The translations under genes were made by a program, and so were the position numbers. DNA of 64,000 nt. It comes from Bacillus tianshenii. Lineage in GTDB: Bacteria > Bacillota > Bacilli > Bacillales > Bacillaceae_N. The stretch is taken from the NCBI GenBank assembly GCA_020524525.2, contig CP129018.1:1864115-1928114 (forward strand). Direction: 5' to 3'. The notes below the pieces were generated by a model. The model had not been told where the DNA came from. It searched no databases and worked only from the letters and a program-made list of their open reading frames with translations. Below are positions 9,761 to 20,694 of this stretch, piece by piece. The number at the start of each line of letters is the position of its first letter. Position 1 is the stretch's first letter.

Positions 9761-10836
9761 CACCCCCTCAGTGCTTCTTCTAGCTTACGTAAAACATACT
9801 CATCTGAAAGCTGAACCGTCTCGACATCGCCAATTTCTTTCATCAAGACCATTCGAATGTTTCCTGCATGTGCTTTTTTGTCTTTTTTCATATATTCCAA
9901 CAGCTGGTCTGCAGTAAATGCTTTCGAAAGCTCTGGGTAGCCATATTCTTTAAACCATTGTGCAAACGTATCAGAGTGAAGGTCAACCTCGTAATAATCT
10001 TCACTCAAACGAATCGCAAACAGCATTCCGATTGCTACAGCATCACCGTGAGTAATCTTTCCATAGCCGTGTAATGCTTCTACTGCATGCCCTAATGTAT
10101 GGCCAAAATTCAAGTAAGCACGGATGCCTTGTTCTTTCTCATCTTCCTTCACAACAGAGGCTTTAACCGTAATGCCTTTTTTCAACGCATAAACTAACTT
10201 GTCATCACGTAGCTGTTTAATAGATGTCACATTCTCTTGGAGCCAATGATAGAAGGATTCATCTCGAATGAGTGCATGTTTGATGACTTCTGCAAAGCCT
10301 GAGCGCCACTCATGCTCTGGCAGGCTGTTCAGCATTTCAATGTCATAAAGAACTGCTTCAGGTTGATAGAACGCACCAATCATGTTTTTCCCTTGGGGAT
10401 GGTTGATTGCTGTCTTCCCACCGACACTGCTGTCATGAGCAAGAAGTGTTGTCGGCATTTGGACGAATGGGACGCCACGCATAAACGTTGCAGCGACAAA
10501 ACCTGCTAAATCGCCAACAGCTCCACCACCGAGTGCTACGACAAGTGTCTTTCGATCACAACCATTTTCAAGCATTTCAGTTTGACAATTAAAGTAGACG
10601 TCAAATGACTTTGCTGCCTCCCCTTTAGGGACAATATAGGTATGAACATGGTAATGCGCTTCAAAGCTCTTTGACACTTCTTCTAAATAGAAAGGAGCTA
10701 CCGCTTCATCCGTTATAATAAACACTGATGAATAATTCCCAAGCGCATGCATTAATTCACCTGCTTGCAGACGCAACTTTTCACCAATATTAACAGGATA
10801 TGACTTTGAGGCTGTTTCAATTTGTAATGTTTCCAT
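9760..10836 (-). CDS. aroB: 3-dehydroquinate synthase
   Basis: NAD- and metal-dependent cyclisation of DAHP to 3-dehydroquinate, the second shikimate step. The 358 residues carry VALGGGAVGDLAGF near residue 92, PTTLLAHDSSVGGKTA near 120, and the zinc ligands Glu plus the histidines in NFGHTLGHA near 245. I start at ATG 10836, one base after the aroF stop and behind GGAAG; the longer open frame to 10884 lies inside aroF. Second gene of the aroF-aroB-aroH trio. Confidence 0.96.
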   Translation of the reverse strand: METLQIETASKSYPVNIGEKLRLQAGELMHALGNYSSVFIITDEAVAPFYLEEVSKSFEAHYHVHTYIVPKGEAAKSFDVYFNCQTEMLENGCDRKTLVVALGGGAVGDLAGFVAATFMRGVPFVQMPTTLLAHDSSVGGKTAINHPQGKNMIGAFYQPEAVLYDIEMLNSLPEHEWRSGFAEVIKHALIRDESFYHWLQENVTSIKQLRDDKLVYALKKGITVKASVVKEDEKEQGIRAYLNFGHTLGHAVEALHGYGKITHGDAVAIGMLFAIRLSEDYYEVDLHSDTFAQWFKEYGYPELSKAFTADQLLEYMKKDKKAHAGNIRMVLMKEIGDVETVQLSDEYVLRKLEEALRG

Positions 10837-10837
10837 C

Positions 10838-12010
10838 TTAATACTTCCTTGCGTCTTCTTTTGCCTGCTCGATATTTTTCGCAATTAAATCCATTCGGTC
10901 TGTCCCATAATGTTCGACAAGAGCTTGTGCGATTTCCCAAGCGACAACCGCTTCTGCTACGACACTTGCGGCTGGCACTGCACAACTGTCTGAACGTTCA
11001 ATGCTCGCTTCAAACGACTCCTTCGTATCAATATCGACACTTCGAAGTGGTTTATATAAAGTCGGAATCGGCTTCATCACACCGCGAACAACAATCGGCA
11101 TCCCTGTTGTCATGCCACCTTCAAAGCCGCCAAGATTGTTTGTAGCACGTGTATAGCCATTTTCTTCATCCCAAAGAATTTCATCATGTACTTCACTACC
11201 AAACCGGCGAGCCGCTTCAAACCCAATTCCAAATTCCACACCTTTGAATGCATTAATGCTTACAATGGCTGCGGCAATTTTCGCATCAAGCTTGCGATCA
11301 TATTGGACATAGCTTCCAAGTCCAGCTGGAACGCCTTCGACAATCACTTCGACAACACCGCCGATAGAATCGCCATTTTTCTTCGCATCATCAATTTCTT
11401 GTTTCATCTTTTCTTCTACTTCACTGTCTAAACAACGGACAGATGAAGCTTCTGTTCGTTGTTTCAAATCTTCTAAACTGCTATATTCAATGTTCTCAGC
11501 ACGAATACCACCGATTTCGCGGACATGACCTGCTACTTGAATGCCTAGTTCACTTAAAATCTTTTTAGCTACTGCACCAGCAGCAACACGCACTGTCGTT
11601 TCTCGCGCACTTGAACGCTCTAACACATTCCGTAGATCACGGTGGCCATATTTGTAGCCGCCGACTAGGTCTGCATGTCCTGGACGTGGTCTCGTAATTT
11701 GACGTTTCACGTCTTGCTCGTCTTCCTCAGCAAGCGGTTCAATACCCATGACATTCGTCCAGTGCGTCCAGTCTTTGTTTTCGACAACAAGCGTAATTGG
11801 TGAACCTAATGTCTTACCATGACGAACACCACTTAAGATTTGAACTTGGTCTTTTTCAATTTGCATTCTCCGTCCGCGTCCATGCCCTTTTTGTCGACGC
11901 GCAAGTTCATAATTAATATCTTCAGCCGTAAGGGAAAGTTGGGCTGGGATTCCTTCTAAAATCGTTGTTAATTGTGGACCATGAGATTCTCCTGCAGTTA
12001 AATACCTCAT
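10838..12010 (-). CDS. aroF: Chorismate synthase
   Basis: FMN-dependent anti-1,4-elimination of phosphate from EPSP to give chorismate. The 390-residue product equals the Bacillus length. Signatures are [10 protein letters not shown] at the N-terminus, [17 protein letters not shown] near residue 107, [10 protein letters not shown] near 130 and NNLGGFEGG near 290. ATG 12010 follows GAGGTGAAGAGG and is preferred over GTG 12019. It is the first gene of the supraoperon; a SigA promoter is visible 37 bases upstream. The name follows B. subtilis usage; other species call it aroC. Confidence 0.96.
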   Translation of the reverse strand: MRYLTAGESHGPQLTTILEGIPAQLSLTAEDINYELARRQKGHGRGRRMQIEKDQVQILSGVRHGKTLGSPITLVVENKDWTHWTNVMGIEPLAEEDEQDVKRQITRPRPGHADLVGGYKYGHRDLRNVLERSSARETTVRVAAGAVAKKILSELGIQVAGHVREIGGIRAENIEYSSLEDLKQRTEASSVRCLDSEVEEKMKQEIDDAKKNGDSIGGVVEVIVEGVPAGLGSYVQYDRKLDAKIAAAIVSINAFKGVEFGIGFEAARRFGSEVHDEILWDEENGYTRATNNLGGFEGGMTTGMPIVVRGVMKPIPTLYKPLRSVDIDTKESFEASIERSDSCAVPAASVVAEAVVAWEIAQALVEHYGTDRMDLIAKNIEQAKEDARKY

Positions 12011-12046
12011 CCTCTTCACCTCTTTAAAGCTTTTAAGTACAAATAT

Positions 12047-12075
12047 ATCATAATGTTCTGATTTTGTCCTGTCGA
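12047..12075 (-). promoter_or_regulatory. Candidate SigA promoter for the aromatic supraoperon
   Basis: TCGACA (12075-12070), 17-base spacer, TATGAT (12052-12047), located 37 bases before the aroF ATG and downstream of the cheR terminator. One mismatch in each hexamer from consensus. Confidence 0.6.
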
Positions 12076-12076
12076 T

Positions 12077-12110
12077 ATAAAAAAAGGGTTCAATCTTTTA
12101 GATGAACCCC
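12077..12110 (-). terminator. Intrinsic terminator of cheR
   Basis: Minus-strand stem GGGTTCA/TGAACCC (12109-12103 and 12092-12086) followed by a run of seven T. It lies 17 bases after the cheR stop and separates it from aroF. Confidence 0.88.
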
Positions 12111-12126
12111 GTTTTTCACATTACTA

Positions 12127-13181
<1,055 letters not shown>

Positions 13182-13216
13182 TCAAAAAAACCAGCCCGTT
13201 TAACGTTGGCTGGTTT
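13182..13216 (-). terminator. Intrinsic terminator of ndk
   Basis: Minus-strand stem AAACCAGCC (13216-13208) / GGCTGGTTT (13196-13188), followed by a T run. It lies ten bases after the ndk stop. Confidence 0.88.
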
Positions 13217-13225
13217 CAAAAAAAC

Positions 13226-13672
13226 TTAGTAGACCCACTTATCCATATGTTTATCGTAAGTGTTTAATTCCTTCTCATCGAAGAAAAGATTAATTTCACG
13301 TTCTGCGCTTTCTGGAGAATCAGAACCGTGGATAACATTCTTTCCTACAGTAAGACCGTAGTCACCACGGATTGTGCCAGATGCTGCATCTGCAGGGTTT
13401 GTTTTGCCCATCATTTGACGAGCAGTTGCGATAACACCTTCACCCTGCCATACCATTGCGAAAACAGGAGCTGATGTAATAAAGCCAGTTAACTCACCGA
13501 AGAAAGGCTTTTCTTTATGTTCTCCGTAATGCTCTTCTGCAAGCTCTTGCGGAATTGTCATTAATTTTGCTCCAACTAGTTGGAAGCCTTTCTTTTCAAA
13601 ACGTGAAACAATTTCACCAATTAGATTGCGTTGAACGCCGTCTGGCTTAACCATTAGAAATGTCTTTTCCAT
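13226..13672 (-). CDS. ndk: Nucleoside diphosphate kinase
   Basis: Transfers the gamma phosphate from ATP to NDPs through a phosphohistidine, balancing nucleotide pools. The 148 residues begin [32 protein letters not shown] near residue 113 contains the active-site His of the NVIHGSD signature. I choose ATG 13672 because GGAGAG stands seven bases upstream, whereas ATG 13678 abuts it. It has its own terminator and sits between hepT and cheR as in B. subtilis. Confidence 0.97.
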   Translation of the reverse strand: MEKTFLMVKPDGVQRNLIGEIVSRFEKKGFQLVGAKLMTIPQELAEEHYGEHKEKPFFGELTGFITSAPVFAMVWQGEGVIATARQMMGKTNPADAASGTIRGDYGLTVGKNVIHGSDSPESAEREINLFFDEKELNTYDKHMDKWVY

Positions 13673-13766
13673 TACCATCTCTCCACTTCATTTGTTATGT
13701 TATTATGTATCCGGATTATGAAAACCCATACAAATGTTATCAAATTTTCACAAAAATCGCAATGTC

Positions 13767-14717
13767 TTAAAATTTACGTTTACCAATATATTTTGCAATA
13801 CTGCGGAATGACCGTTTTGCCCGGTTATTTGGCAATTCTTCAAGTATGTTCAAAGCTTTTTCAAGATAGCGGTCACTTATGTCTTTTGCGTATTCAATTC
13901 CCCCTGATGAAAGAATAATGGAAAGAATCTCTTCACGATTTTCCTCTGAGATCAGTTTAATTCGTTCCTTTAACTTTTCATCGCGGATTGCATATAAGAC
14001 AGGAAGTGTAATATTCCCTTGCATCAGATCACTGCCCGCAGGCTTGCCCAACTCTTCCTCTGTACTTGTGAAATCAAGAATATCATCGATGATCTGATAA
14101 GACATGCCAATATAATAACCGAACTTAAACAGCTTCTCATGAATTTCTTTCGGCACATCTGAAGCAACTGCCCCAAGCTGACAGCTTACAGCGATTAATA
14201 AAGCAGTCTTCCGCTTAATTCGACGAAAGTATGTACGTGTATTTTGTTCCCAATTAAACTTATCGCGAATTTGTTCGATTTCCCCAACACACACTTCTAC
14301 AATCGTTTTTGATAGAATTTGATGCGCTTCAGGCTTATCTAACATCGTCATTAACTCAAGCATACGAGCAAAAATATAATCTCCCGTATACATTGCGACA
14401 CGGTTATCCCATTTCGCTTTAATGGTTTCTTTTCCACGCCTTAGTTCCGCATCATCAATCACGTCATCATGCACAAGCGACGCCATATGAATTAACTCAA
14501 GGGAAACGGCAACACGCTTCATTACTTCGATGTCGTAATTACCGAACTTTCCTGCTAACAAGACAAAGACAGGCCGAATACGTTTTCCGCCTGCTTTTAG
14601 AAGATGCATCGACGCTTGTTGAAGTAAAGGATGCTCGGAAGCAATCGTTTCCTCCAAGTTTCGCTCAATTATATCTAGATCCGATTGTAAGAAGTGATAC
14701 ATCATTTTTAACTTCAT
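13767..14717 (-). CDS. hepT: Heptaprenyl diphosphate synthase component II
   Basis: Catalytic subunit of the two-component synthase that makes the C35 side chain of menaquinone-7, active with HepS. The ~316-residue trans-prenyltransferase has the first Asp-rich motif LVHDDVIDDAELRRG near residue 82 and the second QIIDDILDF near 210, plus GGKRIRP near 43. ATG 14717 is preferred over GTG 14726 because AAAGG precedes it at normal spacing. It forms the hepS-menG-hepT cluster known in Bacillus. Confidence 0.95.
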   Translation of the reverse strand: MKLKMMYHFLQSDLDIIERNLEETIASEHPLLQQASMHLLKAGGKRIRPVFVLLAGKFGNYDIEVMKRVAVSLELIHMASLVHDDVIDDAELRRGKETIKAKWDNRVAMYTGDYIFARMLELMTMLDKPEAHQILSKTIVEVCVGEIEQIRDKFNWEQNTRTYFRRIKRKTALLIAVSCQLGAVASDVPKEIHEKLFKFGYYIGMSYQIIDDILDFTSTEEELGKPAGSDLMQGNITLPVLYAIRDEKLKERIKLISEENREEILSIILSSGGIEYAKDISDRYLEKALNILEELPNNRAKRSFRSIAKYIGKRKF

Positions 14718-14751
14718 GTCATTCACCTTTACTAACTATTACATGCATACT

Positions 14752-15453
14752 CTATTTATGCCCCATATGCATGGCAGCCACACCGCCTGTGTAACTTTTC
14801 ACGTCTACTTTCGCAAATCCCGTTTGCAAGAACATTTCCTTTAATTCATTGCGGCCCGGAAAATCCTTGGCAGATTCATGAAGCCATGCGTACTCATCGT
14901 AGCTTTTCGCAAGCATTTTCCCCAGCATTGGCATGATATGTTTAAAATATAAATAATACGCCTGCTTAAAGCCGATTGCTGTCGGCTGACTTGTTTCAAG
15001 ACATACAGCTTTTCCACCAGGCTTCAATACACGATGCATTTCTTTTAATACTTGCAAGTAATCTGGTACATTTCGCAAGCCGAAACCGATCGTGACAAAA
15101 TCAAAGCTGTTCTCTTCAAACGGCAGGTTCATGGCATTTCCATGAATGAGCTCAACTTGATGTAAACCTTGATGCTTTACTTTCTCTTCCCCTACTTTAA
15201 GCATATTTTGGCTAAAATCAAGCCCATACACTTTTCCATTCGGACCTACTGCGTCAGCGAGCGAGATCGTCCAATCAGCGGTTCCGCAACACAAATCAAG
15301 TGCACATTGTCCTGCCTGAACATTCATAAGCTTCATCGTATCTTTCCGCCAAGCTTTATGACGTTGAAAGCTAATAACTGAATTCATCATATCATACTTA
15401 TCATAGATGCTTTCAAAAACATGATGAACCCGTTCTTCCTTAGAGCGCCCCAT
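14752..15453 (-). CDS. menG: Demethylmenaquinone methyltransferase (UbiE/MenG family)
   Basis: SAM-dependent C-methylation of demethylmenaquinone, the last step of menaquinone synthesis. The 233 residues show the SAM motif [12 protein letters not shown] near residue 49, GLDFSQNML near 74 and [12 protein letters not shown] near 120, all typical of UbiE. Flanked by the two subunits of heptaprenyl diphosphate synthase; three bases separate it from hepS, so the three genes form one operon for menaquinone. Also called menH or ubiE. Confidence 0.96.
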   Translation of the reverse strand: MGRSKEERVHHVFESIYDKYDMMNSVISFQRHKAWRKDTMKLMNVQAGQCALDLCCGTADWTISLADAVGPNGKVYGLDFSQNMLKVGEEKVKHQGLHQVELIHGNAMNLPFEENSFDFVTIGFGLRNVPDYLQVLKEMHRVLKPGGKAVCLETSQPTAIGFKQAYYLYFKHIMPMLGKMLAKSYDEYAWLHESAKDFPGRNELKEMFLQTGFAKVDVKSYTGGVAAMHMGHK

Positions 15454-15456
15454 AAC

Positions 15457-16281
15457 TCACCCTTCTTCCACGACTTTATCATTCATGTATGGATAATCAA
15501 ACAATAATCCATCAATTCGTTTTCGCAGTACTTCACTAAAAGTAAAATGCTGTGCTAATTGTAGTTCAATTTGCTGCTTAGCTTGCTTCATATAATAATC
15601 ACAAATATTTAATAAATGGTCACGCTGGTCATCCATGCCTCGTTCAGGTGTGACTCCGCCTGAAATGACTTCTTTTTTGATTGCATCAAACAACAAAGAA
15701 AAGCGATTACTTAGAAACTTATCTCGTTCATTTTGAAGCCGTTTATAGAAGCATAGGTTGGCTGCAAGCTCTTTCATATTTGGGACTTGTAATAAATCAG
15801 CCATCTTTTGAATCAATGAAGATTCAATTTGTCGAATACTGTTCATTAAGTTTTCGACACAGCCAGTATCTTTTTGATAAACAGAAATCTTATGTTCATT
15901 AATTTCACGAATCGCATGTGCTAAATTACTAATCATCGTTAGGTTCCCGACTTTTGCGAGCAAGTAATAGTATAATCCACTATAATAATCACCCGCTAGC
16001 ACCGTTAGTTGACGACTCTTCATTCGCTCGTCTTCTTCTTCTAACTTTGTAGTCGTAACTAATTCATGCGTATCCAAAGCAACTTGTACAAGCATTGTAG
16101 GTATGATGTAATCTTTCATTGAAGCGATTGATGTCTTCGCCTCTTTCAAAATCTCATACAAAAGAAGCATCTTATCTTCATCGATTAATGGCTTTTCAAT
16201 AAATTCCATTAAATAAGGATGCTTAATTTTTGCTTCAATCGTCGCTTTCATTTGCTTTAATTCTCCATAGATGTCGCTCAT
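15457..16281 (-). CDS. hepS: Heptaprenyl diphosphate synthase component I
   Basis: Regulatory/accessory subunit of heptaprenyl diphosphate synthase. The ~274-residue all-helical protein lacks Asp-rich catalytic motifs, as expected for HepS. Recognition rests on position before menG and hepT and on segments such as TKLEEEDERMKSRQLTVLAGDYYSGLYYYLLAK (given here only as a landmark near residue 75-107, where LAGDYYSGLYYYLLA is conserved). ATG 16281 has GGGTGG upstream; GTG 16290 is less likely. Confidence 0.9.
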   Translation of the reverse strand: MSDIYGELKQMKATIEAKIKHPYLMEFIEKPLIDEDKMLLLYEILKEAKTSIASMKDYIIPTMLVQVALDTHELVTTTKLEEEDERMKSRQLTVLAGDYYSGLYYYLLAKVGNLTMISNLAHAIREINEHKISVYQKDTGCVENLMNSIRQIESSLIQKMADLLQVPNMKELAANLCFYKRLQNERDKFLSNRFSLLFDAIKKEVISGGVTPERGMDDQRDHLLNICDYYMKQAKQQIELQLAQHFTFSEVLRKRIDGLLFDYPYMNDKVVEEG

Positions 16282-16425
16282 GCTTACCACCCTTGTCCAA
16301 CACCGATCTAAATATCCATCAATTTCCCCTTATTATAACATAGGAAAATGGAAGTGACCGCGGTAAGTTATATTATTCACGCAACCATAGTAAAAAAACC
16401 ATACATTTTCAAGATATATAGAAGA

Positions 16426-16447
16426 AAACTTGGCATATGCCAAGTTT
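16426..16447 (-). terminator. Intrinsic terminator after mtrB
   Basis: A perfect 22-base inverted repeat with stem AAACTTGGC, followed on the minus strand by TTTTCTTC. It lies ten bases after the mtrB stop and separates mtrB from hepS. Confidence 0.8.
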
Positions 16448-16457
16448 CAGCTAGAAA

Positions 16458-16688
16458 TTAATCAGCTTCAATTTCCCCGTGAGCTGTTTGAATAACCGCT
16501 TTCCCTCGAACTTTCACTGCTGAAGTGTGCTCTGTAAATTGAGCAATCATCACTTCACCCTTATCCAGCTTTTCAGAATGAAAGAAACGTGTATCAGCTC
16601 CACGAGTCAAACCAATAACATTGACGCCGTCTTCTTTTGCTTTAATCACGAAAAATTCATTGTTCGGATTCGTCGAAGATTTGTCCAA
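16458..16688 (-). CDS. mtrB: Trp RNA-binding attenuation protein (TRAP)
   Basis: Forms an eleven-subunit ring that binds tryptophan and wraps (G/U)AG-repeat RNA to terminate trp transcription. The 76-residue product is nearly collinear with B. subtilis Mtr[11 protein letters not shown] near residue 21, HSEKLDKGE near 36, and [13 protein letters not shown] near 48, which includes the Lys and Arg of KVRG that contact the RNA. The start is TTG 16688 behind GGGAGG. It follows folE as in the B. subtilis mtrAB operon. Its predicted target, the trpE leader, is in this window at 9225-9313. No anti-TRAP gene is visible. Confidence 0.97.
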   Translation of the reverse strand: MDKSSTNPNNEFFVIKAKEDGVNVIGLTRGADTRFFHSEKLDKGEVMIAQFTEHTSAVKVRGKAVIQTAHGEIEAD

Positions 16689-16782
16689 CTTCTCTTCCTC
16701 CCAGCACTTGATCAGAATGTAAACGTTGTCCTTTTAATACTATCTAACACCTTTTGGCAAAAGTCAATGACAATAGGCTATG

Positions 16783-17349
16783 TTATCTGCGGATCAGCGA
16801 TAATACTTCTGAACGAGCAGCTTCATCCTTTTCAAAAATACCACGCACAGCTGAAGTAACCGTTTGAGAACCAGGCTTCTTAACTCCACGCATCGTCATG
16901 CACATATGTTCCGCTTCTACAATCACCATTGCTCCATGAGGTTCAAGGGTTTCCATGATCGAATCAGCAACTGTTTTTGTAATACGTTCTTGTAGTTGCG
17001 GACGTGCTGCTACTGATTCTACTGCACGTGCAAGCTTGCTTAAGCCTGTTACACGGCCATTACGTGGAATATAAGCGACATGTGCTTTTCCGTAGAATGG
17101 CACAAGGTGGTGCTCACACATTGAATAGAATGGAATATCCTTTACTAATACAAGCTCTTCATGGTCTTCACTAAAGATTGTTGCAAAATATTCTTTCGGG
17201 TCTTGATGAAGCCCCCGGAATACCTCTTCATACATTCTCGCTACACGCTTAGGTGTATCTAGCAGCCCTTCTCGATTAGGGTCTTCACCTATTGCTTCTA
17301 AGATTAAACGTACTGCTTGTTCGATTTGTTCATGGTTGACTTTAGACAC
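16783..17349 (-). CDS. folE: GTP cyclohydrolase I (MtrA)
   Basis: Converts GTP to 7,8-dihydroneopterin triphosphate, the first step of folate synthesis. The 188-residue zinc enzyme has [11 protein letters not shown] near residue 72 (zinc Cys, catalytic His) and [11 protein letters not shown] near 145 with the second Cys ligand. The start is GTG 17349 after AGGAGG. It lies upstream of mtrB and downstream of hbs; in B. subtilis this gene is mtrA, and the pairing reflects the link between chorismate use for folate and for tryptophan. Confidence 0.97.
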   Translation of the reverse strand: MSKVNHEQIEQAVRLILEAIGEDPNREGLLDTPKRVARMYEEVFRGLHQDPKEYFATIFSEDHEELVLVKDIPFYSMCEHHLVPFYGKAHVAYIPRNGRVTGLSKLARAVESVAARPQLQERITKTVADSIMETLEPHGAMVIVEAEHMCMTMRGVKKPGSQTVTSAVRGIFEKDEAARSEVLSLIRR

Positions 17350-17424
17350 GATAACTCCTCCTAACCCTCAGGCCATACATTTAAAAAGTTAAGATGATTC
17401 TAGCACATGTACATATTCAAAGGC

Positions 17425-17457
17425 AAAAAAGAAGGGTCGCAGAATGTGCGACCCTTC
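17425..17457 (-). terminator. Intrinsic terminator of hbs
   Basis: Minus-strand stem GAAGGGTCGCA / TGCGACCCTTC (11 bp, loop of five) followed by TTTTTT. Eighteen bases after the hbs stop. Confidence 0.92.
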
Positions 17458-17474
17458 TTTAAGCCCTTTATGTA

Positions 17475-17747
17475 TTATTTAACAGCATCTTTAAGGGCTT
17501 TACCAGGTTTGAAAGCTGGAACTTTGCTTGCTGGGATTTCGATTTCATCACCAGTTTGCGGGTTACGCCCTTTACGCGCTGCACGTTCGCGTACTTCAAA
17601 GTTACCAAAACCGATAAGTTGTACTTTGTCGCCCTCTTTAAGAGCATCCATAATTGAGTCAAAAACAGCATCAACTGCTTTTGTAGCGTCCTTTTTGGAA
17701 AGCTCGCTGGCTTCAGCTACTGCATTGATTAGTTCTGTCTTGTTCAT
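17475..17747 (-). CDS. hbs: Nucleoid-associated protein HU
   Basis: Essential histone-like DNA-bending protein of Bacillus. The 90 residues begin [16 protein letters not shown]; the DNA-binding arm [19 protein letters not shown] lies near residues 46-64, followed by [14 protein letters not shown]. It is almost identical to B. subtilis HBsu. ATG 17747 follows a strong AGGAGGTG; the GTG nine bases upstream overlaps that site and is rejected. It is monocistronic with its own terminator. Confidence 0.98.
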   Translation of the reverse strand: MNKTELINAVAEASELSKKDATKAVDAVFDSIMDALKEGDKVQLIGFGNFEVRERAARKGRNPQTGDEIEIPASKVPAFKPGKALKDAVK

Positions 17748-18061
17748 GCCATTCACCTCCTCCCAAAAAAACCTTCATGTAATGCCACTCAAAGCTGAAA
17801 AACAATGTTTCAACTCAGTATACAAAAAAGATTAGCTGTCAGCATTTATCAGCCATTTCATCGAAATGAATGAGTTATTATTGTTCTTGACATATTTACC
17901 AAATCTTATACATGCCAAGGCTGACAACGTATTGACACGCCTTATATTAAACGATTAGAAGACAGAATTCAATAATTTTCACGAAGAATCATCAGATTTA
18001 TGAGGATTTTCCCAAATAAACGTCGTTTTTATGCCGTTTATACAGGTTAAAGCGTGCATTT
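17748..18061. other. Intergenic region upstream of hbs
   Basis: About 310 AT-rich bases without a coding frame. This must contain the hbs promoter(s). Several -35-like boxes occur (for example TTGTCA and TTGGCA on the minus strand near 17920-17930), but I see no hexamer pair with clean spacing, so I do not call one. Confidence 0.4.
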
Positions 18062-18820
18062 TTACCGAAAGCGATTGATAACATCAACGCCACCTGTCAC
18101 TTCAATGACAGCACCTGTCACCATATCAGAATCTTCTTCACACAAAAATTTAATCGTTCGCGCAATATCTTCACCAGTCCCTGGTCTTCCTATTGGTGTA
18201 TTCTCATCATGAATGTTTCTTACTTCTTCAATGGATGCTTCCTTCATTTTCCCAACTATGTTTCCAGGACAAACCATGTTAGCTGTTATCCCATTTTCCG
18301 CTTCTTCAAGCGAGATTGATTTGGTCAGAGAAACAAGTCCAACCTTTGAGGCAGCAAAGGCAGAACGATTCACCCAGCCAGGAGCCGCTTCCGCCCCTTG
18401 AAAACCATATGTAACAATCCGTCCAAACTGCTGTTGCCGCATAAGCTGGACAGTTTCTTTAAACAAATGAAACACAGCGCTTAAGTTTCCTTCTACCATA
18501 TCATACCACTCTGCTTCTTCATAATCCGCTAACTTCTTACGCTCAAAAATGTACGGCCCTGCATTATGAATTAAAATGTCGATCCTTCCGAATTTTTCTT
18601 TTATTTCCCCAACCATACGCTTAATATCTTCTTTGCTCGTTACATCCCCTTGCACAAAATGAAGGTGCTCCGACATATGATGGTATGCTTCTTTCAAGCT
18701 TTCAACCGCTTGTTGATCACTACGATAGTTGACAGAGACAGAGTAACCGTTCGCTAGCATTTTTTCTGTTACTTTTCGGCCGAGCCCTTTTGATCCAGCC
18801 GTAATAAACACATGCCTCAA
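18062..18820 (-). CDS. Short-chain dehydrogenase/reductase family protein with atypical active site
   Basis: A 252-residue Rossmann-fold SDR protein. The nucleotide-binding motif TAGSKGLG lies near residues 7-14, NAG at 86-88, and the late PGNIVG and VTGAVIEVTGG segments are typical. However, the YxxxK motif reads FAASK (F155, K159), and the position about 13 residues before it, normally Ser, is Gly (GFQGAEAAPG near 139-148). Canonical SDR proton transfer therefore looks impaired; the protein may be a non-catalytic or divergent member. The start is TTG 18820 behind AAAGGAGGG. It sits alone between hbs and spoIVA. Substrate unknown. Confidence 0.85.
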   Translation of the reverse strand: MRHVFITAGSKGLGRKVTEKMLANGYSVSVNYRSDQQAVESLKEAYHHMSEHLHFVQGDVTSKEDIKRMVGEIKEKFGRIDILIHNAGPYIFERKKLADYEEAEWYDMVEGNLSAVFHLFKETVQLMRQQQFGRIVTYGFQGAEAAPGWVNRSAFAASKVGLVSLTKSISLEEAENGITANMVCPGNIVGKMKEASIEEVRNIHDENTPIGRPGTGEDIARTIKFLCEEDSDMVTGAVIEVTGGVDVINRFR

Positions 18821-19009
18821 TCAGAGTCCCTCCTTTAATCATAAACCAGCACGTAAAATAATGACCGAAGTAAAAAATCACTTACTCACTTTATTCTATT
18901 TGAAACCAAATTCAACTTGCAACGTTAAACACCAAAAATCAACCTGTTATATAAAAGATAAGCGTAGACCTCCGCTTATGGGCAACAAAACATTTCCTCT
19001 TCACTCCAA

Positions 19010-19039
19010 AACAAAAAGCCCCTTCAAAAAAAGGAGCTT
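19010..19039 (-). terminator. Intrinsic terminator of spoIVA
   Basis: Minus-strand stem AAGCTCCTT / AAGGGGCTT (one wobble pair) followed by TTTTTG, seven bases after the spoIVA stop. Confidence 0.8.
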
Positions 19040-19046
19040 CTCATTT

Positions 19047-20525
19047 TTATAGAATAATTGCAATTAAACCGCCTGAACCTTCATTAATGATTCGCTCTAA
19101 CGTTTCTTTCAGCTTATAGCGTGCGTTCTCTGGCATTAACGAAAGCTTCGCTGAGATACCTTCTCGGACAATTGAACTTAAGCTGCGTCCGAAGATATCG
19201 GAATTCCAAATGGAAAGTGGGTCCTCCTCAAAGTCCTGCATTAAATATCGAACAAGCTCTTCGCTTTGCTTCTCTGTTCCGATAATTGGAGCAAATTCAC
19301 TTTCGACGTCCACTTTCACCATATGAATAGATGGAGCTACAGCCTTCAAACGAACTCCAAACCTTGACCCTTGGCGGATTATTTCAGGCTCGTCTAAGCT
19401 CATATCCTCCAAGGCAGGTGCTGCTATACCATAGCCTGTTTGTTTCACCATCCGAAGCGCATCGGCCACTTGGTCATACTCTGCTTTCGCGTAAGAGAAT
19501 TCTTGCATAAGCTCTAACAAGTGATCTTTTCCACGAATCTCCACTCCAACAACTTCTTTTAAAATTTGGTCGTAGAGATCTTCTGGTGCAAATAGGTCAA
19601 TTTCTGCAATACCTTGCCCCATATCAATACCTGCAAGTGATGCATTTGCAATATATTCATAATCGCTAAACTGTCCTACAACACGATCAACATCTCGCAG
19701 ACGTTTGATATCTTTTACGGTTTCTTTTACTGCTTCCTGATAGCTTTGACGAAGCCAATGATCCTCTTTAAGCACCATCACCCAGCTTGGTAAATTCACA
19801 TTCACTTCTAAAACAGGAAACTCATATAATGCTTCACGTAGGACGCTATAAACATCCTGATCGTTCATTCCTTCAACACTCATTGCAAGTACTGGAATGT
19901 CGTACTTTTCATTTAACTGCCTACGAAGCTTTTCTGTGTCAGGATGGTGAGGGTGAGCAGAGTTGACAACCATAATAAATGGCTTTCCAACCTCTTTCAA
20001 CTCCTCAATGACACGTTCTTCTGCTTCTAAATAATTATGCCGTTCGATTTCTCCAATTGAACCGTCCGTTGTAATAACAACACCTAATGTAGAGTGCTCT
20101 TGAATAACCTTTCGTGTACCAATTTCCGCTGCTTCATGAAACGGAATCGGCTCTTCATACCAAGGAGTGTTAATCATTCTTGGACCATTTTCGTCTTCAT
20201 AACCTTTTGCACCAGGAACTGTGTAACCTACACAATCAACAAGCCGCACATTCACCTCTAAGCCTTCATCCACATCAACTGTCACTGCTTGATTCGGAAC
20301 AAACTTCGGTTCCGTTGTCATAATCGTTTTTCCGGCTGCACTTTGTGGCAATTCGTCCTGTGCACGTGCTTTATCTGATTCATTCTCGATGTTTGGCAAA
20401 ACGACGAGCTCCATAAATTTTTTAATAAATGTTGATTTTCCGGTACGAACGGCACCTACGACACCCAAATAAATATCACCGCCGGTACGTTCCGCAATAT
20501 CTTTGAAAATATCTACCTTTTCCAT
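19047..20525 (-). CDS. spoIVA: Stage IV sporulation protein A (coat basement ATPase)
   Basis: ATP-hydrolysing cytoskeletal protein that polymerises on the forespore outer membrane and anchors the spore coat. The 492 residues match the conserved family length. Walker A GAVRTGKST lies near residue 24, and the switch/Walker B-like region VRLVDCVGYTVPG near 92. The C-terminus ends GSGGLIAIIL, the hydrophobic tail needed for membrane-surface localisation. Expected to be SigE-dependent in the mother cell. Upstream at 20606-20614 there is a CATACATAT box, but I see no matching -35. Confidence 0.98.
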   Translation of the reverse strand: MEKVDIFKDIAERTGGDIYLGVVGAVRTGKSTFIKKFMELVVLPNIENESDKARAQDELPQSAAGKTIMTTEPKFVPNQAVTVDVDEGLEVNVRLVDCVGYTVPGAKGYEDENGPRMINTPWYEEPIPFHEAAEIGTRKVIQEHSTLGVVITTDGSIGEIERHNYLEAEERVIEELKEVGKPFIMVVNSAHPHHPDTEKLRRQLNEKYDIPVLAMSVEGMNDQDVYSVLREALYEFPVLEVNVNLPSWVMVLKEDHWLRQSYQEAVKETVKDIKRLRDVDRVVGQFSDYEYIANASLAGIDMGQGIAEIDLFAPEDLYDQILKEVVGVEIRGKDHLLELMQEFSYAKAEYDQVADALRMVKQTGYGIAAPALEDMSLDEPEIIRQGSRFGVRLKAVAPSIHMVKVDVESEFAPIIGTEKQSEELVRYLMQDFEEDPLSIWNSDIFGRSLSSIVREGISAKLSLMPENARYKLKETLERIINEGSGGLIAIIL

Positions 20526-20694
20526 TCAATAACCTCCCATACTTTACTGATTGGGAATATGCTAAAACGGCACTGGTGCTTGTTTCGAGATTAATCGGAC
20601 AATACATATGTATGATGTTGTCCTTTTAAGTTAGAACCTGCACTTCCCCGTTTCTTGCAATTTTTTTATAAAAAAGGTTTTTGTTCAAAAATAA

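Noticed and set aside
13740-13760. CodY-like AATTTTCACAAAAAT upstream of ndk
   Set aside because: Two mismatches to the consensus in AT-rich sequence are not informative.
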